DNA of 48,725 nt, taken from positions 1 to 48,725 of the forward strand of contig CAISOB010000106.1 of assembly GCA_903886975.1 (NCBI GenBank). Reading direction: 5' to 3'. Positions 28,945-38,671 of this stretch are shown here, piece after piece. This DNA comes from an uncultured beta proteobacterium. Its GTDB lineage: Bacteria > Pseudomonadota > Gammaproteobacteria > Burkholderiales > Rhodocyclaceae. The notes under the pieces were generated by a model. That model made no database searches, was not told the DNA's origin, and saw nothing but the letters and a program-made list of their open reading frames with translations. The first letter of the stretch is position 1, and every line of letters begins with the position of its first letter. The position numbers and the translations under genes are program-made.

Positions 28945-29777
28945 TCAAGCCTCCCCGGCGCAACGCCTGAACTCGGGCAGGGTCGAGGCGACCAGAGCGC
29001 CGAGCAAGACCACCGCCCAGGACATATACAACCACACGAGGAAGATCGGCACGGTCGCAAAAGCGCCGTAGACGAGCGTATAGGACGGGAAGTGCGCGAG
29101 GTAAAAACCGAACGCCTTTTGCATCAGCAGAAAGCCGACGGCGGCAAATAGGCCGGCCCACAGCGCATCGCGCGGTGCGACTCGGACATCCGGAACGGCA
29201 AAGTAGAGCCCGGCAAAAACAGGGCGGCGACAAACAAGCCGGTCGCCTTGAGCAGCAGGTCACGCACCCAGGCTTGCTCATCGACCAGCCCGAGCGAAAT
29301 GGTCACCGCATAGGAAACCGCCACCACCACGCAGGTGACGACCAGAGGCCATAAGGCCAGCATCGCCGCATAGAGTCGCAAGCGGCGCCACCAGCGGCGC
29401 GTCCCGGTGACCGACCAGACGTGGTTGAAAGCACGCTCGATGGTCAGCAGGAGGAAGTACACGGTGATGACCAGCACCGACAGGCCGACGACAGTGACGT
29501 CCGCCGCGTTTTGCGAAAACTGCAGCACATACTCGATAATCAATCCGGCGCTGCGTTCGGGCAGCAAGCTGCGGATCAGGAACTGGTCAAACTGATCCAT
29601 CATGCCCGGGAAGAAAGGCAGCGCCGACACGATGCCGAACACCACCGCGACCAGCGGCACCAGCGACAGCAGTGTCGTAAAAGCCAGACTGGCGCTGATC
29701 TGGTCGAAATTCTCCTCGATAAATCGCCGCCCTATCCGGACGGCGAAAGCGCGCAAGCAGGAAAGCCTGAAGTTCAT
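28945..29777 (-). pseudogene. YihY/virulence factor BrkB family membrane protein, frameshifted
   Basis: The N-terminal part (from MNFRLSCLRAFAVRIGRRF at 29777) encodes the YihY helices, with SASLAFTTLLSLVPLVAVVFG and ERAFNHVWSVTGTRRWWRRL. At 29215-29219 a run of five A on the plus strand (TTTTT in the gene) shifts the frame, and the protein would end soon after in an unrelated tail. Adding one T restores the family sequence (LFFAGLYFAVPDVRVAPRDALWAG onward, including FATVPIFLVWLYMSWAVVLLGA) to a stop at 28945, for a total of about 278 residues. So the gene carries a one-base deletion in a homopolymer, a sequencing error, or is read by slippage. The original protein was misnamed ribonuclease BN; its function is unclear. 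Confidence 0.85.
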
Positions 29778-29866
29778 AAGTTCTTTTATAATAAAAACAT
29801 CGCGGCCAGGCATTATTCTGCACGCATGCCAGCTGATTTCACAGACATCGGCGAAATAATATCAAC

Positions 29867-30235
29867 ATGCCTACGGACTACCCGCGCGACGCTGTGCGCT
29901 GGCTCTACTTCACCGCCTGCGGCAGCCTGATCGCGCTGATCTTCCTGTGCCTGGCCTGGGAATTGCGCCTCGCCCCGATCCACGCCGGCGGATCGTGGCT
30001 GGTTCTGAAATGCATTCCGCTGCTCGCGCCGCTTTTTGGCATCCTGAACGGCCGCCGTTATACCTATCAGTGGGCGACGCTGCTGATTCTGCTCTATTTC
30101 ATCGAGGGCGTCGTGCGCGCCACCAGCGAAAGCGGCGCGGCGCGCTGGCTGGCGATCGGCGAGATTCTGCTCGCGCTGCTTTTCTTCTGCGCCAGCATCG
30201 CCTATATCAGACGCACGCGGCCGCCGGCCGAATGA
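29867..30235 (+). CDS. DUF2069 membrane protein
   Basis: A 122-residue inner-membrane protein with four hydrophobic helices. The segment LKCIPLLAPLFGILNGRRYTYQWATLLILLYFIEGVVRA is diagnostic for DUF2069. Function unknown. It is divergent from the yihY-like gene, a neighbourhood often seen in betaproteobacteria with wrbA nearby; wrbA is missing here. Confidence 0.9.
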   Translation: MPTDYPRDAVRWLYFTACGSLIALIFLCLAWELRLAPIHAGGSWLVLKCIPLLAPLFGILNGRRYTYQWATLLILLYFIEGVVRATSESGAARWLAIGEILLALLFFCASIAYIRRTRPPAE

Positions 30236-30244
30236 CAAAACGCT

Positions 30245-30883
30245 CTAGGACAATTCCGCCAGCACGCGACTTCCGGCAAATACCTTGTCGCCGATCACGA
30301 CTTTCACGCGGCTGTCGAGCGGCAGATAAACGTCGACGCGCGAGCCAAAGCGAATGAAACCGTAGCGCTGTCCGGCCGCCAGCGGCGATCCGACATCGAC
30401 GTAGTTGAGAATACGGCGGGCCAGCAGCCCGGCGATCTGCACGCAGGTGACGTCGCGTCCGTCGGCCGTCTTCAGATACAGGGCACAACGCTCGTTCTCG
30501 AGCGAGGCCTTCTCGAGCGCCGCGTTGAGAAAACTGCCCGGTTTGTACCACTTGAACTGTACCGTGCTCGCGATCGGCGCGCGGTTCGAATGCACATTGA
30601 ATACATTCATGAAGACGCTGATCTTGAGCGCGCGCCGCTTGAGATACGGATCTTCGGCTTCCTCGACCGCCACGACCCGCCCGTCGGCCGGCGCCAGCAC
30701 GCTCTTCGGCCCGCCGGCGATCCGCCGCGGCGGATCGCGGAAAAATTGCACGCAGAAGACAAAGATCACCCAGAAAGGCAGCGACCAGACGCAGGCATAG
30801 GCCGAGACCAGCACGGCAACTACGAAAGCGCCGGCGATAATAGGCCAGCCCTCCTTGGCGAGAATCGGATGCGGATAGTTCAT
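30245..30883 (-). CDS. psd: Phosphatidylserine decarboxylase proenzyme
   Basis: A 212-residue short-type (PSD-B/type II) proenzyme that makes phosphatidylethanolamine in the inner membrane. One or two N-terminal helices are followed by [37 protein letters not shown] and the self-cleavage site at G180-S181 in [12 protein letters not shown], where the serine becomes the pyruvoyl group. It is downstream of ilvC on the same strand, 141 bases away, with a hairpin between them. Confidence 0.94.
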   Translation of the reverse strand: MNYPHPILAKEGWPIIAGAFVVAVLVSAYACVWSLPFWVIFVFCVQFFRDPPRRIAGGPKSVLAPADGRVVAVEEAEDPYLKRRALKISVFMNVFNVHSNRAPIASTVQFKWYKPGSFLNAALEKASLENERCALYLKTADGRDVTCVQIAGLLARRILNYVDVGSPLAAGQRYGFIRFGSRVDVYLPLDSRVKVVIGDKVFAGSRVLAELS

Positions 30884-30900
30884 TCATACTCCAGTAAGCA

Positions 30901-30934
30901 CTTTGGGCGGGTCAAGATACGACACCGCCCAAAG
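30901..30934. terminator. Hairpin between ilvC and psd
   Basis: CTTTGGGCGG (30901-30910) and CCGCCCAAAG (30925-30934) form a perfect 10-bp stem with a 14-base loop, 90 bases past the ilvC stop and close to the psd start. There is no T-run, so termination may be partial or the structure may shape the psd leader. Confidence 0.45.
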
Positions 30935-31024
30935 CGAAGAGGGGCTAGGCGCGCGGGCGAAGACAGTGCTATTGCACGGCGAGCCCAAGCAACAACGCCC
31001 CGTCGAGCAGCCTCCCATCAACAA

Positions 31025-32059
<1,035 letters not shown>

Positions 32060-32144
32060 CTAAGTGGTGAGGCGGTGTGAGTCGGCGTGGGTAGATGAAA
32101 AGCCCGCGTTCAAATGAATGCGGACCGCCCATCTGCACTCGTCA

Positions 32145-32636
32145 CTAAAGTTTTAGAATTCGGTCGCCGCGGCCGATGCCGCTGACGCCGGTACGAACGG
32201 TTTCGAGGATCAGATCCGCGTCGATTCCCTGGATAAAGGAATCGAGCTTGGAACCGCTACCGGTGAGTTCGATGACGTAGGTCGACTCGGTAACATCGAT
32301 GATGCGCCCGCGGAAGATATCCGCCATGCGCTTCATTTCCTCGCGGTCCTTGCCGGCGGCGCGGACCTTGATCAGCATCAGTTCACGCTCGATATGCGCG
32401 GCTTCGGAGAGATTGACAACCTTGATGACGTCGATCAGCTTGTTGAGTTGCTTGGTGATCTGCTCGATCACATCGTCGCTGCCCGAGGTCACGATGGTCA
32501 GCCGCGACAGCGAGAGGTCCTCGGTCGGAGCAACGGTCAGCGTTTCGATATTGTAGCCGCGCGCCGAGAACAGGCCGGACACGCGCGAAAGCGCACCGGC
32601 TTCGTTTTCCAAGAGAATTGAAATGATGTGTCGCAT
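32145..32636 (-). CDS. ilvH: Acetolactate synthase small (regulatory) subunit
   Basis: A 163-residue subunit that activates the catalytic chain and gives valine feedback inhibition. The ACT domain is seen in MRHIISILLENEAGALSRVSGLFSARGYNIETLTV, followed by the C-terminal domain with YVIELTGSGSKLDSF. The ATG at 32636 has a strong AAGGGGGAC site. Located 11 bases after ilvI. Confidence 0.97.
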   Translation of the reverse strand: MRHIISILLENEAGALSRVSGLFSARGYNIETLTVAPTEDLSLSRLTIVTSGSDDVIEQITKQLNKLIDVIKVVNLSEAAHIERELMLIKVRAAGKDREEMKRMADIFRGRIIDVTESTYVIELTGSGSKLDSFIQGIDADLILETVRTGVSGIGRGDRILKL

Positions 32637-32647
32637 GCCGTCCCCCT

Positions 32648-34348
32648 TCAAAGATCTTCAGCCAGAATCATGTCGCCCAGACCTTTGCCGGCCGCGACCA
32701 TGGGGAATACGTTCGCTTCGCGGTCGGTGAGGATGTCGAGAAACACCAGGTCGTTCTTGTGCTCGACAAATGCCTTCCTGAGCGCACCCTCGACCTCTTC
32801 CGGCTTCGTGACGCGGATGCCGACGTGCCCGTAGGCCTCCGCCAGTTTGACGAAATCGGGCAACGAATCCATGTAGGAATGCGAGTAGCGGCTGCTGTAG
32901 AACATCTCCTGCCATTGGCGAACCATGCCGAGATAGCCGTTATTGAGATTGACGATTTTGATCGGCATGCGAAACTGCTTGGCTGTCGACAATTCCTGAA
33001 TGCACATCTGGATCGAACCCTCGCCGGTGACGCAGGCCACCTGGCGGTCGGGGTTGGCCAGAACGGCGCCCATCGCGTACGGCAGCCCGACACCCATGGT
33101 CCCCAGGCCGCCCGAATTCAGCCAGCGGCGCGGCTCGTCGAATTTGTAATACTGCGCGGCCCACATCTGGTGCTGGCCGACGTCGGACGTCACGATGGCC
33201 TGGCCGCCGGTCACCTCGTAGAGTTTCTCGATGACGTACTGCGGCATGATGATGTCTTTCATCGTGTATTTCATGCACTGTCGCGCACGCCACGCCGCAA
33301 TCTCTTGCCACCAGTCGGAAATGTCGGCCTTGTCCGCTTCGCCATCGAGCAGCTTGATCATCTCCTGCAGCACATCCGGAACGTTGCCGACGATAGGCAC
33401 ATCGACGCGAACGCGCTTGGAAATCGAGGTCGGGTCGATGTCGACGTGAATGATCTTGCGCGGCAGCGAAGCGAAATTCTCCGGATTGCCGATCACCCGG
33501 TCGTCGAAACGCGCGCCGATGGCCAGCAGGACATCGCAATGCTGCATCGCCATGTTAGCTTCGAGGGTACCGTGCATCCCGGGCATGCCAAGGAATTGCC
33601 GGTCGGTCGCCGGATAGGCGCCGAGGCCCATCAGCGTATTGGTGATCGGGAAACCCAGCCGGCGCGTCAGAGTGGTCAGTTCGTCAGCCGCGTTGGACAG
33701 AATCACGCCGCCGCCGGTATAAATCATTGGCCGCTTGGCGGCGAGCAGCAATTGCATCGCCTTCTTGATATGGCCCGCATGCCCCTTCATCACCGGATTG
33801 TACGAACGCATGTGGACTTCTTCGGGGTACTCGAAAGCGCATTTTGCCGCCGTAATATCCTTGGGAATATCGACGACCACCGGCCCCGGCCGGCCGCTGT
33901 TGGCAATGTAGAACGCCTTCTTCATCGTCATCGCGATGTCGCGCACGTCCTTGATCAGGAAATTGTGCTTTACGCAGGGGCGGGTAATCCCGACCGTATC
34001 GCACTCCTGAAAGGCATCCTGACCGATATAGTGCGTCGGTACCTGCCCGGAGATGACGACAAGCGGGATCGAATCCATATACGCCGTGGCAATGCCGGTC
34101 ACGGCATTGGTCGCCCCGGGGCCGGAGGTGACCAGCGCCACCCCGACCTTGTGCGACGAGCGGGCCAGGCCGTCGGCCGCATGCACGGCAGCCTGCTCGT
34201 GGCGGACCAGGATATGCTTGACCTTGTCCTGCCGGAACAACTCGTCATAAATATGCAGGACCGCACCGCCCGGATAGCCGAATACATATTCGACCTTTTC
34301 TTCCTGCAGGCACCTGATTACAATCTCCGCACCGGTCATCATGGTCAT
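32648..34348 (-). CDS. ilvI: Acetolactate synthase large (catalytic) subunit
   Basis: A 566-residue ThDP and FAD enzyme making 2-acetolactate and 2-aceto-2-hydroxybutyrate. The catalytic glutamate is in VRHEQAAVHAADG, the ThDP-binding motif in CVTGEGSIQMCIQELSTA and NLNNGYLGMVRQWQ, and the FAD region around AIGARFDDRV. The ATG at 34348 (MTMMTGAEIVI) follows AAGGCGAC; the longer frame upstream is not conserved. First gene of the operon and divergent from the ECF sigma gene. Confidence 0.96.
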   Translation of the reverse strand: MTMMTGAEIVIRCLQEEKVEYVFGYPGGAVLHIYDELFRQDKVKHILVRHEQAAVHAADGLARSSHKVGVALVTSGPGATNAVTGIATAYMDSIPLVVISGQVPTHYIGQDAFQECDTVGITRPCVKHNFLIKDVRDIAMTMKKAFYIANSGRPGPVVVDIPKDITAAKCAFEYPEEVHMRSYNPVMKGHAGHIKKAMQLLLAAKRPMIYTGGGVILSNAADELTTLTRRLGFPITNTLMGLGAYPATDRQFLGMPGMHGTLEANMAMQHCDVLLAIGARFDDRVIGNPENFASLPRKIIHVDIDPTSISKRVRVDVPIVGNVPDVLQEMIKLLDGEADKADISDWWQEIAAWRARQCMKYTMKDIIMPQYVIEKLYEVTGGQAIVTSDVGQHQMWAAQYYKFDEPRRWLNSGGLGTMGVGLPYAMGAVLANPDRQVACVTGEGSIQMCIQELSTAKQFRMPIKIVNLNNGYLGMVRQWQEMFYSSRYSHSYMDSLPDFVKLAEAYGHVGIRVTKPEEVEGALRKAFVEHKNDLVFLDILTDREANVFPMVAAGKGLGDMILAEDL

Positions 34349-34483
34349 TGTTGTCGCCTTACTCTGCCAATAGGCCGAAAAGCTTATAACGTTAAAGCCT
34401 AGACCACAATTGGTCAAGACTTCCGCCCAAACGGCAGATTTTTTGGGGTAACATCCGCCCCCTTAATTCCAAGGATTTCGATT

Positions 34484-35047
34484 CTGGCCAGTCAACGCGA
34501 ACTGTCAGATTTTCTCGCAGGCGTCGAGCGTCGCGCTTTCAAGCAAGCGATGTTTGCGGTGCGCAACGAAGAGTCGGCACTCGATATCGTGCAAGACTCG
34601 ATGATGAAACTCGCCGAAAAGTATGGTGACCGTCCTGCTGAAGAACTGCCAATGCTCTTCCAGCGCATCATGCAAAACACGATTCGTGACTATTATCGGC
34701 GCAGCAAGGTCCGCTCGCTGTGGACGACGCTGCTTTCCTCGTTTTCATCGGCCGACGACGAAGAGCACGACCCCCTCGAAACTCTCGAGGTTGAATCGGG
34801 GTCCTACACGCCAAACGCCCCCGATGCGCAGCTGGAGCAAACGCAAGTCCTTGGAATTATTGAAAAAGAGATAAAATTACTGCCTCCGCGTCAACGCGAA
34901 GCCTTTCTCATGCGTTACTGGGAGGACATGGACGTCGCCGAGACCGCGAGCGCCATGGGTTGCTCGGAAGGCAGCGTAAAAACGCACTGCTCGCGTGCCA
35001 CCCACGCGCTGGCGGTGGCGTTGAAAGCAAAAGGAATCACGCTATGA
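34484..35047 (+). CDS. ECF-type RNA polymerase sigma factor
   Basis: A sigma-70 family protein of about 187 residues. Region 2 spans about 25-75 (AVRNEESALDIVQDSMMKLAEKYG ... FQRIMQNTIRDYYRRSKVR) and region 4 the C-terminal 60 residues (LPPRQREAFLMRYWEDMDVAETASAMGCSEGSVKTHCSRA). The first ATG (34550) would cut off conserved sequence: the frame upstream reads LASQRELSDFLAGVERRAFKQA, as in related sigma factors. No ATG, GTG or TTG precedes it, so translation most likely starts at CTG 34484 (AAGGA at 34471-34475, eight bases before) or ATT 34481. It overlaps the next gene by four bases; that gene may be its partner or anti-sigma factor. Confidence 0.88.
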   Translation: MASQRELSDFLAGVERRAFKQAMFAVRNEESALDIVQDSMMKLAEKYGDRPAEELPMLFQRIMQNTIRDYYRRSKVRSLWTTLLSSFSSADDEEHDPLETLEVESGSYTPNAPDAQLEQTQVLGIIEKEIKLLPPRQREAFLMRYWEDMDVAETASAMGCSEGSVKTHCSRATHALAVALKAKGITL

Positions 35048-35421
35048 ACGAAGTCCAATTCGCCTACAAGGTGCGTCAGCACCTGAACCGTGGCCTGCAC
35101 GAGCTGCAGCCCGAGACGATCGGTCGCCTGGCCGCCGCCAGAGAGCGCGCGCTGGAGCGTCAGAAGGTGCGTGTCGGTCAGTCGGTGTTGGCTGGCGCCG
35201 GCGGCTTTTTCCAGTATCACTTCGATAATTATCGTCTGAAGCAGATCGTCGTCTCGATCGTCCTGCTCATCGGTGTCGTCTCTTCGACCTTCTGGCTGGC
35301 CGACCAGCGCGTCAAGGAGCTCGGCGCCCTTGACAGCGCACTGCTCGCCAATGACCTGCCGCTTGCCGCATTCACCGACAAGGGCTTCGATACATGGCTA
35401 AAGCGCGGCTCCTCGGAATAA
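35044..35421 (+). CDS. DUF3619 membrane protein, putative sigma-factor partner
   Basis: A 125-residue protein with a soluble N-terminal helical part (VRQHLNRGLHELQPETIGRLAAARERAL) and one transmembrane helix at about residues 73-92 (QIVVSIVLLIGVVSSTFWLA), leaving a short periplasmic tail ending DTWLKRGSSE. The ATG overlaps the sigma stop (ATGA). Size, topology and coupling to an ECF sigma gene suggest an anti-sigma role, but no zinc-binding H-x3-C-x2-C motif is present. That role is inference only. Confidence 0.85.
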   Translation: MNEVQFAYKVRQHLNRGLHELQPETIGRLAAARERALERQKVRVGQSVLAGAGGFFQYHFDNYRLKQIVVSIVLLIGVVSSTFWLADQRVKELGALDSALLANDLPLAAFTDKGFDTWLKRGSSE

Positions 35422-35960
35422 TTTTCTGTTGCCTGATCGCGACCACGGGCTGGGCGGCGACGTCCAGCCCGTCGCTCATTGCAACAACGCCGCAGCCCAA
35501 ATGGAGCGACCTGACGGTGCAGCAAAAGATCGTCCTCGCGCCGCTTTCCGACGACTGGGATTCGCTCGAGTATTTCCGCCAGAAGAAATGGCTGAACATC
35601 GTTGCGCATTTCCAGACGATGAGCGCCGAAGAACAAACCCGGGTCCAGGCGCAAATGCAGGAGTGGGGCAAGCTGACGCCGCAACAGCGACAGGAAGCGC
35701 GCGAAAAATTCAAGACGGCGAACCGGCTTCCCGAGGAGAAGAAGAAGGAACTCAAGCAAAAGTGGGAAGAGTACCTTAGCCTGCCGGAAGAAGAGCGAGA
35801 GAAGCTGAAGCAACAGGTGGACAGCAAGCCGGTCCCCAAACCGGGACGCCCGGCCGCAGCGCCTGCGCTCCCCGCGCCTGCCGTCCCCAGTTCGCCGGCG
35901 CCGGCGCTGGAAACGGCGCAATCCGCTGCAACGACCGCGGAATCACCGACCAAACCCTGA
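35394..35960 (+). CDS. DUF3106 exported protein
   Basis: A 188-residue protein with a signal peptide (KARLLGIIFCCLIATTGWA). The mature part has helical repeats rich in W, Q, E and K (KWSDLTVQQKIVLAPLSDDWDSL, KWLNIVAHFQTMSAEEQTR, QEWGKLTPQQRQEAREKF) typical of DUF3106, followed by a proline/alanine-rich tail from about residue 145. Such proteins recall periplasmic stress sensors of the CpxP/ZraP kind in composition. It overlaps the DUF3619 gene by 28 bases. Confidence 0.88.
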   Translation: MAKARLLGIIFCCLIATTGWAATSSPSLIATTPQPKWSDLTVQQKIVLAPLSDDWDSLEYFRQKKWLNIVAHFQTMSAEEQTRVQAQMQEWGKLTPQQRQEAREKFKTANRLPEEKKKELKQKWEEYLSLPEEEREKLKQQVDSKPVPKPGRPAAAPALPAPAVPSSPAPALETAQSAATTAESPTKP

Positions 35961-36421
35961 TGTCCGCCGCCGAAGGCCCCGCCGCATGCCTTGTCCGCCC
36001 GGCTGTGCTTCCTCTTGTCTGTCCGGGACTGCTGCGCCGTCTGGCCGCCATGGCTTATGAATTGCTGCTTTTGTCCGGTGTCCTGGCGGTGGCGCTGATT
36101 CTTCCGCAGATACTGATCGCGACATGGACCCATCGGGTGGCCTCGGCGACGGTTTTGTGGGCGCACCTTTTCCTTGTCGTACTCGTTTATTTCGTCGGAT
36201 TCTGGAGCCATGGCGGACAAACGCTGGCGATGAAGACCTGGCGCATCCGCCTGGTGACGCGCGATGGCCAGGCGGTCCGGCCGCCACAGGCGCTGTTGCG
36301 CTGTGTGCTCGGCTGGCTCACGCTGGCGCCATGCGGCATCGGCATCGTCTGGGCGCTGGTCGACCACGACCGACAGTTTCTGTATGACCGGTTGGCCGGC
36401 ACGCGGCTGGTCATGGTCTGA
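35960..36421 (+). CDS. RDD-family membrane protein
   Basis: A 153-residue protein with the RDD fold: basic first segment RPAVLPLVCPGLLRRLAAMAYELLLLSG (the R-D-D signature is degenerate), three hydrophobic helices and the motif WSHGGQTLAMKTWRIRLVTRDGQ, then LYDRLAGTRLV. Function of most RDD proteins is unknown. Its start overlaps the DUF3106 stop by one base, making it the fourth gene of the sigma operon. Confidence 0.9.
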   Translation: MSAAEGPAACLVRPAVLPLVCPGLLRRLAAMAYELLLLSGVLAVALILPQILIATWTHRVASATVLWAHLFLVVLVYFVGFWSHGGQTLAMKTWRIRLVTRDGQAVRPPQALLRCVLGWLTLAPCGIGIVWALVDHDRQFLYDRLAGTRLVMV

Positions 36422-36449
36422 ACTCGCCGCCAGCCGCGCAAAGCAGGTC

Positions 36450-37523
36450 TCAGCGGCGCTCAACCCACCAGATCATTCCGGCCGCGGCCATTGTGAACAA
36501 GGCCGAAGGCGCCAAGGCGCTGATCACCGGCGACCAGCTATTGATCGCCCCGAGATTTGAAAACAGGCCGTTGAGCATATGGAAGAAGACGCCGATCATG
36601 ACCCCGGAGAAGATCTTCAGGCTGACGCCGCTGACCCGGTTGTGCGTATAACCGAACGGCAGGGCGAGCGCGACCATGACCAGGGCGGCAAGCGGATAGA
36701 TCAGTTTCTTCCACAGTGCGATTTCATAACGTTGCGTCTTCTGGCTGTTCTCGGACAGATGCCTGATATAAGCCGAGAGATGCAGCAAGGACATATGGTC
36801 GGGCGAGACCATCAGGACCGCGAGGATGTCGGGATTGAGCGCCGAGTGCCACTCGAGGTCCGGCATTCTGACGAGTTCCGATTTCTCGCCGTGCAGAACG
36901 GTCTGTACGACACCGCTTAGCCGCCAGCTGGCCGGCGGAATATAGTCGCCTTCGGCCGCGTCGGTGACCGAGCGCAACACGCCGCCGGCGTCGAAGTCGT
37001 AAATGCGGATGCCGCGTAACCGGGTATCCGGCAGGACAACCTGGACATTGATGAAAGTGCGCTCGTCCTTGACCCACAGGCCGCTGCGCAAATCCTGACC
37101 GACCGTTTGACCTTTCTGTGCGAGGCGCAGCTGTTGTGCCGCGCGCTCGGCGGGCGGCGCAACAGCCTCGCCGATCAGGAAAGTGATCAGCGCGAAGACC
37201 GCCGCCACTTGAAACAAGCCGGTGAGCAGGCGCCCGGTGGACATTCCCGAGGCACGCAGGACGGTGATTTCCGAATGCCTCGCCAGCGTCGACAGGGCAT
37301 AGAGCGTCCCGATCAGAACTGCAATCGGCATCAGCTCATAAGCGCGACCCGGCATGCGCAAAAGGACAAAGGCCAGCGCATGATGCAGTTCATACGTACC
37401 CTGGCCGACGTTCTTGACTTCGGCGATCATGTCGAAGAAACCAAACAAGCCAAGAAAGGCGGAAAGCACCAGGACAATCCCGCCGGACACCTCGCGCGCC
37501 AGATAACGGCGATAGATCTTCAT
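36450..37523 (-). CDS. lptG: LPS export ABC transporter permease LptG
   Basis: A 357-residue inner-membrane permease of the LptB2FGC complex that lifts lipopolysaccharide to the LptA bridge. Three helices come before the periplasmic beta-jellyroll (about 110-255) and three after. Typical sequence: MKIYRRYLAREVSGGIVLV, HSEITVLRASGMSTGRLL (coupling helix) and LALPFGYTHNRVSGVSLKIFSGVMIGVFFHML. The ATG at 37523 overlaps lptF by four bases; a long in-frame extension upstream is lptF read out of frame. Confidence 0.95.
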   Translation of the reverse strand: MKIYRRYLAREVSGGIVLVLSAFLGLFGFFDMIAEVKNVGQGTYELHHALAFVLLRMPGRAYELMPIAVLIGTLYALSTLARHSEITVLRASGMSTGRLLTGLFQVAAVFALITFLIGEAVAPPAERAAQQLRLAQKGQTVGQDLRSGLWVKDERTFINVQVVLPDTRLRGIRIYDFDAGGVLRSVTDAAEGDYIPPASWRLSGVVQTVLHGEKSELVRMPDLEWHSALNPDILAVLMVSPDHMSLLHLSAYIRHLSENSQKTQRYEIALWKKLIYPLAALVMVALALPFGYTHNRVSGVSLKIFSGVMIGVFFHMLNGLFSNLGAINSWSPVISALAPSALFTMAAAGMIWWVERR

Positions 37524-38599
37524 CGGACGAACCGCGCGAAAGTGAATACTGCAATCCGACGATAGAAGAGCAGCGGCAGGAGGCAGAGCATGAACAGATG
37601 GACGGCAAGCAGGCCAACCGCAAATGAGACTTTGCCGTTGGCCACCCAGGCTTGGCTGATGGTCATCAAATTGTTGTAGAGGAGATAGGTGAGCAGCGCC
37701 AACAACATGTTGGCCGAACGGCCGGCGCGCGGGTTCACGAAGGACAGGGGTATCGCCAGCAGCGCCAGGACAGTGGCCGCCAGCGGGAGACTCAAGCGCC
37801 ACAGTAATTCGGCCCGATAGACCGGCAGATCGCTGGCGATCAGTTCGAAGGTCGGCGCGTTCTTAGGCGTTTGCTCGATGCCGCGCGCCTCTCTTGTTTC
37901 CAGCCGGATGGCATAGCGGGCGTATTCGAGGATGCGCAGCTCCGGCGTGCCCGGTTCGATTTCATAACGGCGGCCGTTCTCGAGCACCATGAATCGATCG
38001 CCGTTGGCGGCAACTTCCTGATGACCGGTCGCAGCCATCGTTACGCCGAGACGCTGGTTCTGAATTGAACTCACAAAGACGTTCTTGACATGGCTTTCGT
38101 CGTCGGCGATCGCTTCGACAAAAACGACGCGGTCGCCGGAGGTCGATTCCTGAAACGCGCCCGGAGAAACCTGCCCGACGTCCTTGCGCGTATCGAGATT
38201 GCCGCGGTATTCGGCACTCTGCGAGAGCGCCCATGGCGAAACGAAGAGCGACAGGAGGGCAATCGCGAAAACGAGCGGCAAGGTGAAAACGAGTACCGGC
38301 CTGATCCATGCCGCGAGAGACAGCCCCGAGGAAAACCAGACGACCATCTCCGAATCGCGATAGCTGCGCGACATCGTCAGCAAAATCGCGATGAAGGCCG
38401 ACAGTGACAGCAGCGACGGAATGTAATTGAGTGCGGAAAAACCCAGCAGCGCAATGACTGCTTCAGGCGCAATCGATCCCTGGGCGGCTTCACTGAGCAG
38501 ACGAATCAATTGGGTAGTCAGCAGAATCGCAAAAAGCGCAACAAAGACGCCGGCAGCCGAGTGAGTAAACTCGCGCCGGGCGGCGCGCTGAAAGATCAT
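37520..38599 (-). CDS. lptF: LPS export ABC transporter permease LptF
   Basis: A 359-residue partner of LptG with the same fold. The coupling region reads LTMSRSYRDSEMVVWFSSGLSLAAWIRPV, and the periplasmic domain shows VFVEAIADDESHVKNVFVSS. The C-terminal helices carry FVNPRAGRSANMLLALLTYLLYNNLM. It is the first gene of the lptFG pair and is divergent from pepA, the usual betaproteobacterial order. Confidence 0.95.
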   Translation of the reverse strand: MIFQRAARREFTHSAAGVFVALFAILLTTQLIRLLSEAAQGSIAPEAVIALLGFSALNYIPSLLSLSAFIAILLTMSRSYRDSEMVVWFSSGLSLAAWIRPVLVFTLPLVFAIALLSLFVSPWALSQSAEYRGNLDTRKDVGQVSPGAFQESTSGDRVVFVEAIADDESHVKNVFVSSIQNQRLGVTMAATGHQEVAANGDRFMVLENGRRYEIEPGTPELRILEYARYAIRLETREARGIEQTPKNAPTFELIASDLPVYRAELLWRLSLPLAATVLALLAIPLSFVNPRAGRSANMLLALLTYLLYNNLMTISQAWVANGKVSFAVGLLAVHLFMLCLLPLLFYRRIAVFTFARFVR

Positions 38600-38602
38600 T
38601 TT

Positions 38603-38632
38603 TTGACTTTAACGAAAAACTGCAGTGATAAT
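38603..38632 (+). promoter_or_regulatory. Promoter of pepA-holC
   Basis: TTGACT (38603-38608) and GATAAT (38627-38632) are 18 bases apart, with a TG just before the -10, giving a leader of about 30 bases to the GTG at 38672. Confidence 0.6.
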
Positions 38633-38671
38633 CGGGTTTCGCAGGAAACGATGCGGTTCGAGGAGTAGCGA

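Noticed and set aside
32759..34402. 547-residue open frame on the plus strand
   Set aside because: Antisense to ilvI, an unambiguous acetolactate synthase. High GC at third positions explains the long open antisense frame.
37524..37802. N-terminal extension of LptG by 93 residues
   Set aside because: This stretch is lptF read in another frame; the ATG at 37523 overlaps lptF by four bases and matches the family N terminus.
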